Positions 1 through 9,817 are shown, counted from the first letter of the stretch. The stretch is 64,000 nucleotides of DNA from Agrobacterium vaccinii (GCF_021310995.1 NZ_CP054150.1:1612001-1676000); one strand, 5' to 3'. The notes: generated from the sequence alone by a model not told the origin. Program-made: numbers and translations.

Positions 1-3000
1 CTCGTTCAGGAACTGAGCGCAGAGCGCGATGCCATCATCAACCACGCCGAACGCATTCGTTCCTCCATCGTCGGCGCGCAGGACCAGATCAAGGAAGAGC
101 TCTCCATCGTCGGTGAAGAGCTTTCGATGCGTCTGGCGACCAGCGGCGAAGCCTTCGCTTCGATGATCGACACGCGCTCGGCTGCACTGCTCGAAAAATC
201 CCGCATTTCCACCGAGGCCATGGGCAGCCTAATTGCGGCAAAGACCGACAATCTTCTCAAGGCGCTCAATACGTCCGGCGCGTCCATTTCCAACGAATTC
301 GATCTGCGCCTGCATGACCTCTCCACGACGCTGGATGATCGCGGTCGTTTGCTTCTCGAGCAGTTCGCAACCCAGGCCTCGACGCTGTCTGCTGGAACCG
401 AGAACCTCAACACATCTCTGGAAGCGCGCACCCGCCTTCTCAACGACATCCTGTCCAAGCGCACGCTGGAACTCACGCAGAACATTGATCGCGGTCAGGA
501 AATCATCGGCGGCTCGCTCGACAACGTTCTCGACAAGCTGGCAACGACGCTGGAAGAAAAAGGTCTGTCGTTCCGCCAGAACCTGCAAAGCTCCGCCGAC
601 GATGCGATCATGGATCTCGATCTTCGCACCGGCTTGTTTGAAGAAAAGCTTCAGACGACCGTCGGCCTCGTCAACTCGGCTTTCGATGATCGTGTCGCGG
701 AATTCACCAGCGCCTTTGACCAGCGCGCAGGCAGCCTCGACAGCAAGCTGATGGAAAGCCTCGCCCGCATCAATGAAACGGTTGCTGGCGGCACTGATTC
801 CATCGACGGCATGCTGAACTCCGGCATCGAACGCCTCAGCACGGCCCTCACCGACCAATCCTTCGCGCTGGCCACCACGCTTGGCACAGGCCAGGAAATG
901 CTCGAAAGCTCTCTGGAAAGCCATACCCGCGAATTGAGCGACGCCATCGGCGCGCGCACGGCGGAAATCACCGGCGCATTCACCACCACACACCAGCAGA
1001 TCGACACTGTTCTTGCAGAACGCAGCGCCGCCCTGTTCGGTGCGCTCTCTGCCAGCCAGGATCGTTTCGACACGGCGCTCGCCAGCCGTGCGGAAGCCAT
1101 TACCGGCTCGATGTCCGGCACTGCCGAGCACCTCGCCGGACTGCTCGACGAACGTGCCGCAGCCATCAACAGCATCGTGGCCGATGTAGAGCGTCGTCTT
1201 GCCGAAACCCTCGATAGCCGCGCAGCCGCCATCACCGGCGCCGTTTCCGGTGTCGAGGAACGTCTGGCCGATACGCTTGATATGCGCACCGCTGCCATTC
1301 ACCATGCCGTAGCGGGCGTCGAAGATCGGATTGCCGATACGCTCGAAAGCCGCACGGCTGCACTCGCCAACGTCGTCTCCGGCGTGGAAGATCGCATCGC
1401 CGAAACCCTGGATAGCCGCACAGCTGCTCTAAGCGGCGTCGTCTCCGGTGTCGAAGAGCGGATCGCCGATGCACTCGACAGCCGAACCATGGCCCTCGAT
1501 ATGGCGTTCTCCACAGCGGAAGAGCGTCTGGCCGAAACGCTGGATGGACGCACCGCTTCATTGACCAGCGCCGTGTCTGGCATCGAAACACGCATCACCG
1601 AAACCCTGGACAGCCGTACCGCCGCTCTCAGCGGCGTTGTGTCCGGTGTCGAAGAGCGCATTGCCGATGCACTCGACAGCCGCACCATGGCTCTCGATAT
1701 GGCATTCTCCACAGCAGAAGAGCGCTTGGCCGAAACGTTGGATGGACGCACGACTGCGCTGACCAATGCAGTGTCTGGCGTCGATGCTCGCATCGCAGAT
1801 ACTCTGGATAGCCGCACGGCTGCCCTCAGTGGCGTTGTCTCCGGTGTCGAAGAGCGCATTGCCGATGCTCTCGACAGCCGCACCATGGCACTCGACATGG
1901 CATTCTCCACAGCAGAAGAGCGTTTGGCCGAGACGTTAGACGGACGTACAACAGCGCTTACGGACGCCGTCTCCGGTGTCGAGGCTCGTATCGCCGAAAC
2001 GCTGGATGGCCGCACTGCCGCGCTGAGCGGCGTTGTTGCCGGTGTTGAAGAGCGTATTGCCGATACACTCGATAGCCGTACGATGGCGCTCGACATGGCA
2101 TTCTCCGGTGCGGAAGAACGCATCGCTGATACCCTGGACGCGAGAACCGCTGCGCTGAACACAATCGTTTCGGGCGTCGAAAGCCGCATCGCCGATACCA
2201 TTCATAACGGTACCGCTGCACTCAGCAATGCCGTGAATGGCGTCGAAGATCGTATCGCTGAAACTCTCGATAGCCGCACGGCTGCGCTCAGCAGCGTGGT
2301 TGCGGGTGTCGAAGAGCGCATCGCTGACACGCTGGACAGCCGCACGCTCGCGATCGACATGGCGTTCTCCGGTGCTGAAGAGCGTATGGCCGAGACACTG
2401 GATGCCCGCGCAGCGTCACTTACCAGCGTTGTGTCCGGCGTGGAAGAGCGCATTGCAGACACTCTCGATAGCCGCACGCTCGCAATCGACATGGCATTCT
2501 CCGGTGCTGAAGAGCGTATGGCCGAGACACTGGATGCCCGCGCAGCGTCACTTACCAGCGTTGTATCCGGCGTCGAGCATCGCATCGCAGACACCCTCGA
2601 AAGCCGCACGGCTGCCCTCAACAGCGTTGTCTCTGGCGTTGAAGAACGCTTGGCCGACACGCTGGACAGCCGCACCTTGGCCATCGACATGGCGTTCTCC
2701 GGTGCCGAAGAGCGTCTCGCGGAAACGCTGGATACACGCACTTTCGCGCTCACCAGCGCGGTTTCCGGCGTCGAAACCCGCATTGCCGACACACTGGACA
2801 GCCGCACCTCGGCGCTTGCCAACGCGGTCTCCGGCGTGGAAGATCGCATCGCAGATGCGCTCGACAGCCGTGCTCTGGCGATTGACATGGCCATATCCGG
2901 CGCCGAAGAGCGTATCACTGAAACGCTCGACAACCGCACAGCCGCCCTCACCCAGTCTGTTACGGGTGCCGAGCAGCGCCTGTCGTCCACCGCCTCCACC

Positions 3001-6000
3001 ATCGAGGAAGCTCTGTCCGTCGGCCATCTGCGCCTCGACACTATGCTGGGCGTTCAGGCCGACGCGATCACGCGCACCATCGAACGCACCAGCGGCCTCA
3101 TCGAGCAGACCGTTGGCACCGCCGCAACACGCATCGAAACCGCCACCGAAGTTGGCGCTGGCCGCTTTGCCGAGACGATGGAAAGCGGCGTTTCGCGTGT
3201 GGAAAACAACCTCGCTTCCTCACACGATCTGCTCCGCACCACGCTCGATCAGCACCATGGCGCGCTGAGCGAAACGCTGGGTTCGGCGCAGGAGCGCATG
3301 AACGATCTGCTGTCTGAACAGTCCATGTCCATCGGCACGACGATTGCGTCCAGTGCCAGCATGCTGGAAATGTCGCTGGAAAATCAGCAGGAAGCCATTC
3401 AGCGCACCATCGACGCCAGTGGCGCCACGCTGGAAGAGCGGCTGAGAAACAGTGCCGGTCTCGTGGCTGGCCGTATCGACGACGCAGCCCGTGAAATCGG
3501 CAGCGCAGCCGACGCCCTCACTTCTCGCGTCGAACAGTCCGTCAGCAACGTCTCCACCCGTCTTGACGAAACCGGCGCACGGCTGGAAAGCAACATCGAT
3601 GGTTTGCAGAACCGGATTCAGACCGATCTCGGCAATGTCAACGCATCCATCGAAGATGCGAGCCGCAAGATTTCCGAAACGCTCGATGGCAAGACCGCCG
3701 ATCTCGTGCGCACCAGCGATGACGCCACCCAGCGCATCGCAGGCGTGTTGGACAGCGGAACCGCCCGTATCGACGAGCGTCTCGGCACCATGGATCGCGC
3801 GCTGAACATCGGCCTCGACAACGTCAACCGCACCATCGAAGGCAAGGCGACCAACCTCGCCGTCAGCCTTCGCGACGCTGTCGTCAACGCTACCGAGACC
3901 ATGGATAGCGAAGCGCTTCGCTCGACCGAACTGCTCGCGAAAACCGGCTCTGAATTTGCAGAACAGATGAAGTCGCGCAATGACGAGTTCGCCCGCGCCA
4001 TAGAGCAGCGTTCGGATGAAATCGTTGGACGTATTTCCGATGCACAGGGTCGCCTCTCCGGCCAGGCTGCCGCTGTTGCCCAGACCTTCTCCGAGGCGGG
4101 CAATGCCATCGTCAACAAGGTTGCCGAAGCGGAAGCCGTTGTTCGCACACAGGTGGGCGCAATCTCTGAAACGCTGTCCGGCGTGGAAAGCTCGCTCGAC
4201 GCCCGTGGCGAATCCATCCGCTCGACGCTCGATACACGCACTCGCGAACTCAACTCGATGCTGGCAAGCCGTTCTGCGGAACTGTCGCGCCTCATCGAAG
4301 AGAAGGCCAAGCCCATCGTCAACGAATATGCGACGATCGGCCATAATGCGGCAGAAAAGATCGTCACCGCCGCACAGCAGAGCGCAAACCTTCTGGCTGA
4401 AAGCAACAGCGGCATGGCGCAGCTGGTCGAACAGGCCATCGGCGATTATGCCAAGGCTGGCAACGATGCGGCTGAACGCCTTGTCGCGGCGACACGCCAC
4501 AGCACCACGATGCTGACCGAAACCCATTCCGGCATGGCCGACGTCGTGACCGGCGCTGTCGATGACCTGAACGTGGCCGTCGCTCGCGCCTCGCAGGAGT
4601 TCCGGGCTGCCGACCAGACCCTCAACACGGTGGCAACGACCTTTACGGAAACCGCATCCCGTGCTGCCGATATGGTCTCCAGTTCCAGCCGTCTGTTGGA
4701 AGGAAAGATCGATCGACTGACGAATATTTCCGGCCAAGCCCTGTCGCAGATCGCCGGTATCGTCGGCCGCTTCGAAGAGCATTCGTCGGTTCTGTCGCAG
4801 GCATCGGAGCTGCTCAGTGCAGCCCAGACCAGCCTCGTCGGCACGCTGGACGAGCGCCAGGAAGCCTTGCGGACCCTGTCCGTCGGTCTGCTGAAGCGCT
4901 CCGAAGAAATCGAAACCTCGATGCGCGGCGTCATGGGCGTGGTGGAACAGACACTTGCCACTGCTGAGCAGCGTTCGGCAAATGTCGCGGGCAACCTGCG
5001 CGACAATCTCAACTCGTCCTTCGAGCAGATCGGTCGTTCGCTTGATGAGACGGAACAGCGGGCACAGTCTGCCGCGCAGAACATGCGTGGTGCACTTCTT
5101 TCCGCTGGCGAAGACGCCAGCCGCTCCATCGAAGGCACGATGGCCGAAGCGCAGAAATACTCGGATGCGCTGGTCAACCGCATGCGCGGCGGCGTCGCTG
5201 CCTCGCTCTCGAATGTCGACAAGCTGCTCGGCAACGCAACCGACAAGTCCAACGCCGCCGCAGAGGTTCTGCGCGAGACGTTGCGCGAAGCGGTCGAAGA
5301 CGCTGTAACCCGCTTCGCAGGCGCGACTGACGAAATCCGCCGCTCCAGCCACGACATCCGCCGAGAACTGGACTCGACCCGCGCCGAACTGAAGCGCGGT
5401 GCTTTCGACCTGCCGGAGGAAGCCAAGGAAAGCGCTGCTGCCATGCGCCGCGCCGTTTCCGAGCAGATCAAGGCGTTGCAGGATATTTCGCAGCTCGTCG
5501 GTCGCTCCACGCAACAGTTGGAAATCTCCGAACCGGCAGCCCGCGCCATCGCGGCCACAAAGCCTGCTGCACCGGTTCAGCCGCAACCACAACCACAGCC
5601 GCAGCAGCCGCGCGTTGAACAGCCTCGTCCACAGCAGGCCGCTCCCGCTCCCATCGTGCAGTCTGCTCCCGTCATCTCGCGCCCTGCGCCACAGCAGCCC
5701 GCCGCACCGCAGTTGCGCACCACAGCGCCGCTCGAAACCCGCAGCGTACCGCCGCAGGCAGGCATTGCAGCAGCACCGGTTCAGCGCCGGGAAGACGGTG
5801 GCGGCTGGATCAGCGACCTGCTTCGTGGCGCATCGCGCGACGGACAGGATGGCAACGGTCAGTCTGCACCTGTGCCCCGTCAGGCGTCCGAGCCACAGAT
5901 ACGAGCAGCCGATGCGCGCAACCCACGCCATGTGGTCGAATCGCTCAACTCGCTGTCCGTGGATATCGCCCGCGCTATCGATCATGATGCGTCGGTCGAA

Positions 6001-6273
6001 CTCTGGGGCCGCTACCAGCGTGGCGAACGCGACGTCTTCACCCGTCGTCTCTACACACTGAAAGGCCAGCAGACCTTTGACGAGATCAAGCGTAAATACG
6101 AACGTGAAACGGAATTCCGCACTGCGGTCGATCGCTACATCTCCGATTTCGAAAAGCTGCTTGCAGACGTGGCGCGTACGGACCGGGACCGCACGGTCAC
6201 CCAGTCCTACCTGACCTCCGATACCGGCAAGGTCTACACCATGCTAGCGCATGCAGCCGGACGCTTCAGCTAA
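1..6273 (+). CDS. gpr: Growth pole ring (GPR/RgsE)-like giant apolipoprotein-repeat protein, 5' end outside window
   Basis: The frame is open from base 1, so the gene is cut by the window edge; at least 2090 residues are present. Most of the protein is predicted long amphipathic helix of the apolipoprotein A/E type. From about 1249 to 2964 it is built of 22-residue units with the theme GVEERIADTLDSRT. A Pro/Gln-rich linker lies at about 5560-5890. A conserved-looking charged C-terminal domain follows, starting near the residues WGRYQRGERDVFTRRL. Size and architecture match the GPR protein of Agrobacterium tumefaciens and RgsE of Sinorhizobium meliloti, which are known to form a ring at the growing pole and to be needed for polar growth. 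Assignment is from memory of that family. The N-terminal membrane segments expected of GPR would be upstream of the window. A strong terminator follows at 6299. Confidence 0.82.
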   Translation, partial: LVQELSAERDAIINHAERIRSSIVGAQDQIKEELSIVGEELSMRLATSGEAFASMIDTRSAALLEKSRISTEAMGSLIAAKTDNLLKALNTSGASISNEFDLRLHDLSTTLDDRGRLLLEQFATQASTLSAGTENLNTSLEARTRLLNDILSKRTLELTQNIDRGQEIIGGSLDNVLDKLATTLEEKGLSFRQNLQSSADDAIMDLDLRTGLFEEKLQTTVGLVNSAFDDRVAEFTSAFDQRAGSLDSKLMESLARINETVAGGTDSIDGMLNSGIERLSTALTDQSFALATTLGTGQEMLESSLESHTRELSDAIGARTAEITGAFTTTHQQIDTVLAERSAALFGALSASQDRFDTALASRAEAITGSMSGTAEHLAGLLDERAAAINSIVADVERRLAETLDSRAAAITGAVSGVEERLADTLDMRTAAIHHAVAGVEDRIADTLESRTAALANVVSGVEDRIAETLDSRTAALSGVVSGVEERIADALDSRTMALDMAFSTAEERLAETLDGRTASLTSAVSGIETRITETLDSRTAALSGVVSGVEERIADALDSRTMALDMAFSTAEERLAETLDGRTTALTNAVSGVDARIADTLDSRTAALSGVVSGVEERIADALDSRTMALDMAFSTAEERLAETLDGRTTALTDAVSGVEARIAETLDGRTAALSGVVAGVEERIADTLDSRTMALDMAFSGAEERIADTLDARTAALNTIVSGVESRIADTIHNGTAALSNAVNGVEDRIAETLDSRTAALSSVVAGVEERIADTLDSRTLAIDMAFSGAEERMAETLDARAASLTSVVSGVEERIADTLDSRTLAIDMAFSGAEERMAETLDARAASLTSVVSGVEHRIADTLESRTAALNSVVSGVEERLADTLDSRTLAIDMAFSGAEERLAETLDTRTFALTSAVSGVETRIADTLDSRTSALANAVSGVEDRIADALDSRALAIDMAISGAEERITETLDNRTAALTQSVTGAEQRLSSTASTIEEALSVGHLRLDTMLGVQADAITRTIERTSGLIEQTVGTAATRIETATEVGAGRFAETMESGVSRVENNLASSHDLLRTTLDQHHGALSETLGSAQERMNDLLSEQSMSIGTTIASSASMLEMSLENQQEAIQRTIDASGATLEERLRNSAGLVAGRIDDAAREIGSAADALTSRVEQSVSNVSTRLDETGARLESNIDGLQNRIQTDLGNVNASIEDASRKISETLDGKTADLVRTSDDATQRIAGVLDSGTARIDERLGTMDRALNIGLDNVNRTIEGKATNLAVSLRDAVVNATETMDSEALRSTELLAKTGSEFAEQMKSRNDEFARAIEQRSDEIVGRISDAQGRLSGQAAAVAQTFSEAGNAIVNKVAEAEAVVRTQVGAISETLSGVESSLDARGESIRSTLDTRTRELNSMLASRSAELSRLIEEKAKPIVNEYATIGHNAAEKIVTAAQQSANLLAESNSGMAQLVEQAIGDYAKAGNDAAERLVAATRHSTTMLTETHSGMADVVTGAVDDLNVAVARASQEFRAADQTLNTVATTFTETASRAADMVSSSSRLLEGKIDRLTNISGQALSQIAGIVGRFEEHSSVLSQASELLSAAQTSLVGTLDERQEALRTLSVGLLKRSEEIETSMRGVMGVVEQTLATAEQRSANVAGNLRDNLNSSFEQIGRSLDETEQRAQSAAQNMRGALLSAGEDASRSIEGTMAEAQKYSDALVNRMRGGVAASLSNVDKLLGNATDKSNAAAEVLRETLREAVEDAVTRFAGATDEIRRSSHDIRRELDSTRAELKRGAFDLPEEAKESAAAMRRAVSEQIKALQDISQLVGRSTQQLEISEPAARAIAATKPAAPVQPQPQPQPQQPRVEQPRPQQAAPAPIVQSAPVISRPAPQQPAAPQLRTTAPLETRSVPPQAGIAAAPVQRREDGGGWISDLLRGASRDGQDGNGQSAPVPRQASEPQIRAADARNPRHVVESLNSLSVDIARAIDHDASVELWGRYQRGERDVFTRRLYTLKGQQTFDEIKRKYERETEFRTAVDRYISDFEKLLADVARTDRDRTVTQSYLTSDTGKVYTMLAHAAGRFS
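1249..2964 (+). repeat. 26 tandem 66-bp units (22-residue helical repeat) inside the GPR-like gene
   Basis: Unit boundaries fall exactly every 66 bp from 1249 to 2965 (for example 1249, 1315, 1447, 1645, 1843, 2305, 2437, 2965) with no insertion or deletion. Each unit encodes a variant of GVEERIADTLDSRTAALSxVVS. A higher-order 198-bp (three-unit) repeat is visible at 1447-1644, 1645-1842 and 1843-2040. A near-identical 132-bp tandem pair lies at 2305-2436 and 2437-2568. Looser units continue on both sides. Confidence 0.9.
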
Positions 6274-6298
6274 GCGCCTGCGCGATAGCAAAGACATC

Positions 6299-6332
6299 AG
6301 CCCTTCCGGTCCGCCGGGAGGGCTTTTCTTTT
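6299..6332 (+). terminator. Rho-independent terminator after the GPR-like gene
   Basis: An inverted repeat (AGCCCT-TCCGG / CCGGG-AGGGCT) is followed by TTTTCTTTT, 25 bases after the stop codon. Confidence 0.85.
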
Positions 6333-6451
6333 ATGCGTGAGACCGCAGGCTTGAAGAAAAGCCGCTGAGGATTTATATGGAGCCTGCGAGGACGACCTCG
6401 GCCATTGGGGCAAAGCATACGGGACGGCCCGGGACATTTCGGGAGTTTTCC

Positions 6452-6889
6452 ATGCGGACCATTGCCGACCGTATACGTCACGCGCTCAGCTTCGAGATTA
6501 TCGGCCTCATTCTCATGATACCGCTGGGTGCGCTTTTATTCAGCATGCCTGCGGAGGACATCGGGGTTGTCGGCGTCGTCAGCGCGACCATCGCGACAGC
6601 CTGGAACTACCTCTACAATCTCATCTTCGATCACATTATGCAGCGCTCCAGAGGCACAACGCTAAAAACGACCGGTATCCGCGTCGTCCATGCGGTGCTG
6701 TTCGAACTTGGCCTGTTGGTGGTGCTGATGCCGTTCATCGCCTGGTATCTGAACATCAGCCTCGCCCATGCGCTGATCATGGATGTGTCATTCGCACTGT
6801 TCTACGTGGTCTACGCCTTCGTCTTCAACTGGTGCTACGACCGCCTGTTTCCGCTGCCGGAATGGAAGAAGGCACAGGCCGCCGAGTAA
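6452..6889 (+). CDS. PACE-family (AceI-like) multidrug/biocide efflux transporter
   Basis: A 145-aa protein with four predicted membrane helices arranged as two tandem helical-hairpin (BTP) domains. The first has RIRHALSFE followed by WNYLYNLIFD; the second has RVVHAVLFE followed by FNWCYDRLFP. These paired motifs, with a membrane-embedded Glu and a Trp/Phe-Asn element, are typical of the proteobacterial antimicrobial compound efflux family, which exports chlorhexidine, acriflavine or polyamine-like cations using the proton gradient. The ATG at 6452 is chosen because GGGAG lies six bases upstream; the in-frame ATG at 6377 has no ribosome binding site. It is a single gene between two terminators. 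The natural substrate cannot be told from the sequence. Confidence 0.85.
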   Translation: MRTIADRIRHALSFEIIGLILMIPLGALLFSMPAEDIGVVGVVSATIATAWNYLYNLIFDHIMQRSRGTTLKTTGIRVVHAVLFELGLLVVLMPFIAWYLNISLAHALIMDVSFALFYVVYAFVFNWCYDRLFPLPEWKKAQAAE

Positions 6890-6910
6890 GACGCTTAATC
6901 CAGAAACAAA

Positions 6911-6945
6911 AACGCTGCGCATCTATCCGATACGCAGCGTTTTTT
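6911..6945. terminator. Bidirectional terminator between the PACE gene and the Mla operon
   Basis: A perfect nine-base stem, AACGCTGCG / CGCAGCGTT, has a T-run on the right for the plus strand. On the left an A-run gives U-rich RNA for the minus-strand operon that ends at 6965. The two operons converge here. Confidence 0.88.
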
Positions 6946-6964
6946 GTTGGTCGAAGTCTTTCGC

Positions 6965-7624
6965 TTAGAGCGACTTCAGCGTCCAGGCGACGATGTCACG
7001 CGAAGCGCCGGCAAAGGCGCTGTCCAGAGCCTTTACGAGGTTCGCATTGCCAGAACCGCTGACGCGGGCGCTGGACTGGAACACCTGTTGTGCTTTGACG
7101 GTGCCGTTCTTGTCGTTGAGCAGCTTTACCGAAATCTCGATATTGGCGAGGTTCTTTGCGGTGTCGACTTCGAAGGCGCGGATGTCGGTCACGACCTGAT
7201 AGTCGATAGCAAGACCCTGACCGGGACGACCCACGCCGCCGAGACGACCCGTATCCTCAAAGGCTTCCACGAGCTTGGACTGCACCATGCGAGGCAGGCG
7301 GTCGCTCCATTGCGAGTTGGCAAGATACTGAACCTCGGAGCCTGACAGGCGCACCAGAATGTTCTCGCTGTCCAGCGCCTTCAGCGCAGTTGGGTCGGCG
7401 ATCAGCAACTGGCGCGACCGCAGCACTGGACCGCGCGTCACCGGAGCCGCCGACACCGAAAGGTCGAATGTGTCATTCTTCGCGCTGCCGCCACAGCCCG
7501 CCAACAGCGCAGCAAGCAAAGGCAGCATCACGAAAGCCTTGGTTCTGGTCGGGACAGCCGCCTGCCCGCGCATCAACGAATTTTTCAAATTCCTACCCCC
7601 GTCAGCGCCTTGTTCGGCCATCAT
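6965..7624 (-). CDS. ABC transporter auxiliary lipoprotein (PqiC/ABC_trans_aux-like)
   Basis: About 219 aa. The N terminus carries a lipoprotein signal with the lipobox LLAGC. The mature part contains a pattern known from the ABC-type transport auxiliary component family (PF03886): an LLIADPTALKALDSENILVR stretch followed by SQWSDRLPRMVQSKLVEAFE. Such proteins are anchored in the envelope and work with MCE/Mla lipid transporters. It is the last gene of a four-gene operon and its 5' end overlaps the 3' end of mlaD by 23 bases. The start is uncertain: ATG-ATG at 7624/7621 has a weak ribosome site, and ATG at 7573 would still leave a complete lipoprotein signal. Confidence 0.8.
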   Translation of the reverse strand: MMAEQGADGGRNLKNSLMRGQAAVPTRTKAFVMLPLLAALLAGCGGSAKNDTFDLSVSAAPVTRGPVLRSRQLLIADPTALKALDSENILVRLSGSEVQYLANSQWSDRLPRMVQSKLVEAFEDTGRLGGVGRPGQGLAIDYQVVTDIRAFEVDTAKNLANIEISVKLLNDKNGTVKAQQVFQSSARVSGSGNANLVKALDSAFAGASRDIVAWTLKSL

Positions 7625-8972
7625 ATTGTTTTACGTTCTCGCCACCGAAAATCAGCCGCTGCGGATCGCGATCGAAATTTGTGATCGCATTGTTCAGATT
7701 GTCGACCGTCTGTCGCGTGTTGCCAATCAGTGCCTGGAAATCCTTCAGACCCGAGCTGGAGAAACGTGCGAGATTGTCGGCAATAGGGCCAATGCGCGCA
7801 TTGAGATTATCGGCAACCGCCTTGAATGAGGCCAATGTCTCACGCGCTTTGGAGAAAAGCGAATTGGCATCATCGGTTCCAAGAAGGCCGTCAACTTTTG
7901 CCAGAATTCCATCCACCCGGCTCGACGCCATGTTCAGCTTGCGCGACATGTCGGTGAAATCGGCAATGGCCTGATCGATATCCGGGCGGCGTGTGCCGAC
8001 ATCATCGGCGATCTGGCGGAACGTGGCGATGGCCTGACGGGCATCGGCTGTGGCAGCAGAGACGTCTTCAACAGCGTTGCCAACCTTTGCAGCATCCACC
8101 GACGCCAGCAACTCGTCGGCACGTTTCACGACGACCTGAACTTCAGCACTCGCCTGTTCGAAGTTTCGCGACGTGCGCTGAACGGTTTCCATCACATCCT
8201 GAATGCCGCCGGAAGAGGCCGCGACATCGGTTGTGACCTTGTCGACATTGGTCAGGATGGAGTCGATTTTCTGAGAGTCCACCGCCTTTACCAGATCTTC
8301 GACTGCCGTCAGCGTGCTGTCCAGACGGACAGAAACGGACTGTACGGTGGTCGATAGCGAGCTGAGGCTCGAGATGAAATTCTCGATGCCATCGGAGTTG
8401 GAGGCCAGAGCGTTGGAGAACTTCTCGGCGTTGCGCACTGTCTGCGTCAGCGGCCCGCGTGCGTCCTGCACGAAGCCCTGCAATTCGCCGATAGCGCCAT
8501 CTGCACGACGCAGGATTTTGTCGGCAGTCGCCAAGAGGTTGGTCACGCTGGAAAGATCAGCCGTCAGTTCCGCAGGCACGCCCGTGTCGAACGACTTCTG
8601 CAAAATACGCTCTTCATTGTTACGACCGCCAGACAATTCGATATAGGCAGCACCCGTCAGGCCCTGGATTTCCAGAACGGCGCGGGTGGACGGAAACACA
8701 GGCGCATCGGCCTGCACTTCGGTAAACGCAATCGAATAGGCCGGGTCGTCACGGTCGATGGAAAGTCCGCGCACGGTGCCTACGGGAATACCGTTGAAGC
8801 GCACAGGCGAGCCAACCGACAGACCATTGGCGGAGCCCGGAATACGGATCGTCAACTGCGCAGTGGGTCCGCCACGACCGAATTCCGCCATCCAGTAAAC
8901 GAAGCCGAAGGCGGCTGCGATCACGATCAGCGTGAAAATCCCGACGATGGTGTAATTTGCCTTGGTTTCCAT
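7602..8972 (-). CDS. mlaD: MlaD/MCE-domain lipid transport protein
   Basis: A 456-aa inner-membrane-anchored protein. Residues about 9-29 form a membrane helix. Residues about 38-115 form the MCE domain, with the pattern SVGSPVRFNGIPVGTVRGL and later IQGLTGAAYIEL. The remainder is long helical coiled coil, much longer than in E. coli MlaD and like the long MCE proteins that can span the periplasm. It should form a hexameric ring on the MlaE permease and pass phospholipid between membranes. It starts two bases after the stop of mlaF and overlaps the lipoprotein gene downstream, so it is translated in one operon. The direction of lipid movement cannot be read from sequence. Confidence 0.9.
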   Translation of the reverse strand: METKANYTIVGIFTLIVIAAAFGFVYWMAEFGRGGPTAQLTIRIPGSANGLSVGSPVRFNGIPVGTVRGLSIDRDDPAYSIAFTEVQADAPVFPSTRAVLEIQGLTGAAYIELSGGRNNEERILQKSFDTGVPAELTADLSSVTNLLATADKILRRADGAIGELQGFVQDARGPLTQTVRNAEKFSNALASNSDGIENFISSLSSLSTTVQSVSVRLDSTLTAVEDLVKAVDSQKIDSILTNVDKVTTDVAASSGGIQDVMETVQRTSRNFEQASAEVQVVVKRADELLASVDAAKVGNAVEDVSAATADARQAIATFRQIADDVGTRRPDIDQAIADFTDMSRKLNMASSRVDGILAKVDGLLGTDDANSLFSKARETLASFKAVADNLNARIGPIADNLARFSSSGLKDFQALIGNTRQTVDNLNNAITNFDRDPQRLIFGGENVKQYDGRTRR

Positions 8973-8974
8973 GG

Positions 8975-9808
8975 CTATCCGTCACTCCCCGGAATGTGTT
9001 GCGTGCCATCGGGAAGAACGACGGCGCGTGCCCGCTTTCCGCGGAAATATGATTGAACCCAAGGATCGTCGCTATCGAACATTTCCTCAAGGGTGCCTTC
9101 CACGGCGACTTTCTTGTCGCCCAGAACGGCAATGCGGTCACAGACCGAGAACAGGCTGTCCAGGTCGTGGGTGACCATGTAGACGGTCAGGCCGAGCGAA
9201 TCACGCAGGCGCGCAATCAGCATATCGAATTCGGCAGCACCGATGGGGTCGAGACCCGAGGTCGGCTCGTCCAGAAAGACGAGATCGGGGTCGAGAGACA
9301 GCGCGCGCGCCAATGCCGCACGCTTGATCATGCCGCCGGAAAGCTCCGAGGGATATTTATCCGCCGCATCGGGCTTAAGACCCACCATCTCGATCTTGAT
9401 AGCGGCAAGCTCGTCCATCAGTTCCTGCGGCAAATCCAGATATTCGCGCATCGGCAACTGTATGTTTTCCTTCACAGTCAGGCCGGAAAAGAGCGCACCC
9501 TGCTGAAAGAGAACGCCGAGACGGGTGTCGAGCGCCATGCGCTCCTCATCCGTCGCCTTGTCGTAATCGATACCGAGAATCTTGATCGTGCCCGCCTGGC
9601 GCGGCAGGAGGCGCAAGACGGCGCGCATCAGCACAGATTTGCCCGCACCGGAAGGACCGATGAAGCCCAAAATTTCACCGCGGTAAACATCGAGATTGAG
9701 GTTGTCGAGAACGACCTTGTCACCGAAGGCAACGGTCGCGCCCTCGACCGAGAGAATGACTTCCCGCTCGCCTTTTTTCTTGTCTGTGTTCAATTCCTGA
9801 TCCTGCAC
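8975..9808 (-). CDS. mlaF: MlaF-type ABC transporter ATP-binding protein
   Basis: About 277 aa. It has a Walker A motif (GPSGAGKSVL), an ABC signature (LSGGM) directly followed by IKRAALARAL, a Walker B motif (DLVFLDEP) and an H-loop (VTHDL). It powers the MlaE/MlaD lipid transporter at the cytoplasmic face. The frame allows GTG at 9814, but AAGGAG at the stop of mlaE overlaps it; GTG at 9808 is five bases from that ribosome site and is preferred. The Shine-Dalgarno sequence directly follows the mlaE stop codon, so the genes are probably translationally coupled. Confidence 0.92.
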   Translation of the reverse strand: MQDQELNTDKKKGEREVILSVEGATVAFGDKVVLDNLNLDVYRGEILGFIGPSGAGKSVLMRAVLRLLPRQAGTIKILGIDYDKATDEERMALDTRLGVLFQQGALFSGLTVKENIQLPMREYLDLPQELMDELAAIKIEMVGLKPDAADKYPSELSGGMIKRAALARALSLDPDLVFLDEPTSGLDPIGAAEFDMLIARLRDSLGLTVYMVTHDLDSLFSVCDRIAVLGDKKVAVEGTLEEMFDSDDPWVQSYFRGKRARAVVLPDGTQHIPGSDG

Positions 9809-9817
9809 AGCCACTCC

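Noticed and set aside
1249..2964. Regular repeats considered as a CRISPR array or satellite DNA
   Set aside because: The period is 66 bp with no unique spacers, and all units are in one coding frame.
229..5985. Long minus-strand open frames (for example 229-1305 and 3220-5985) opposite the GPR-like gene
   Set aside because: They mirror the codon periodicity of the repetitive sense gene, have no ribosome sites and encode repetitive Arg/Ser/Gly-rich sequence.
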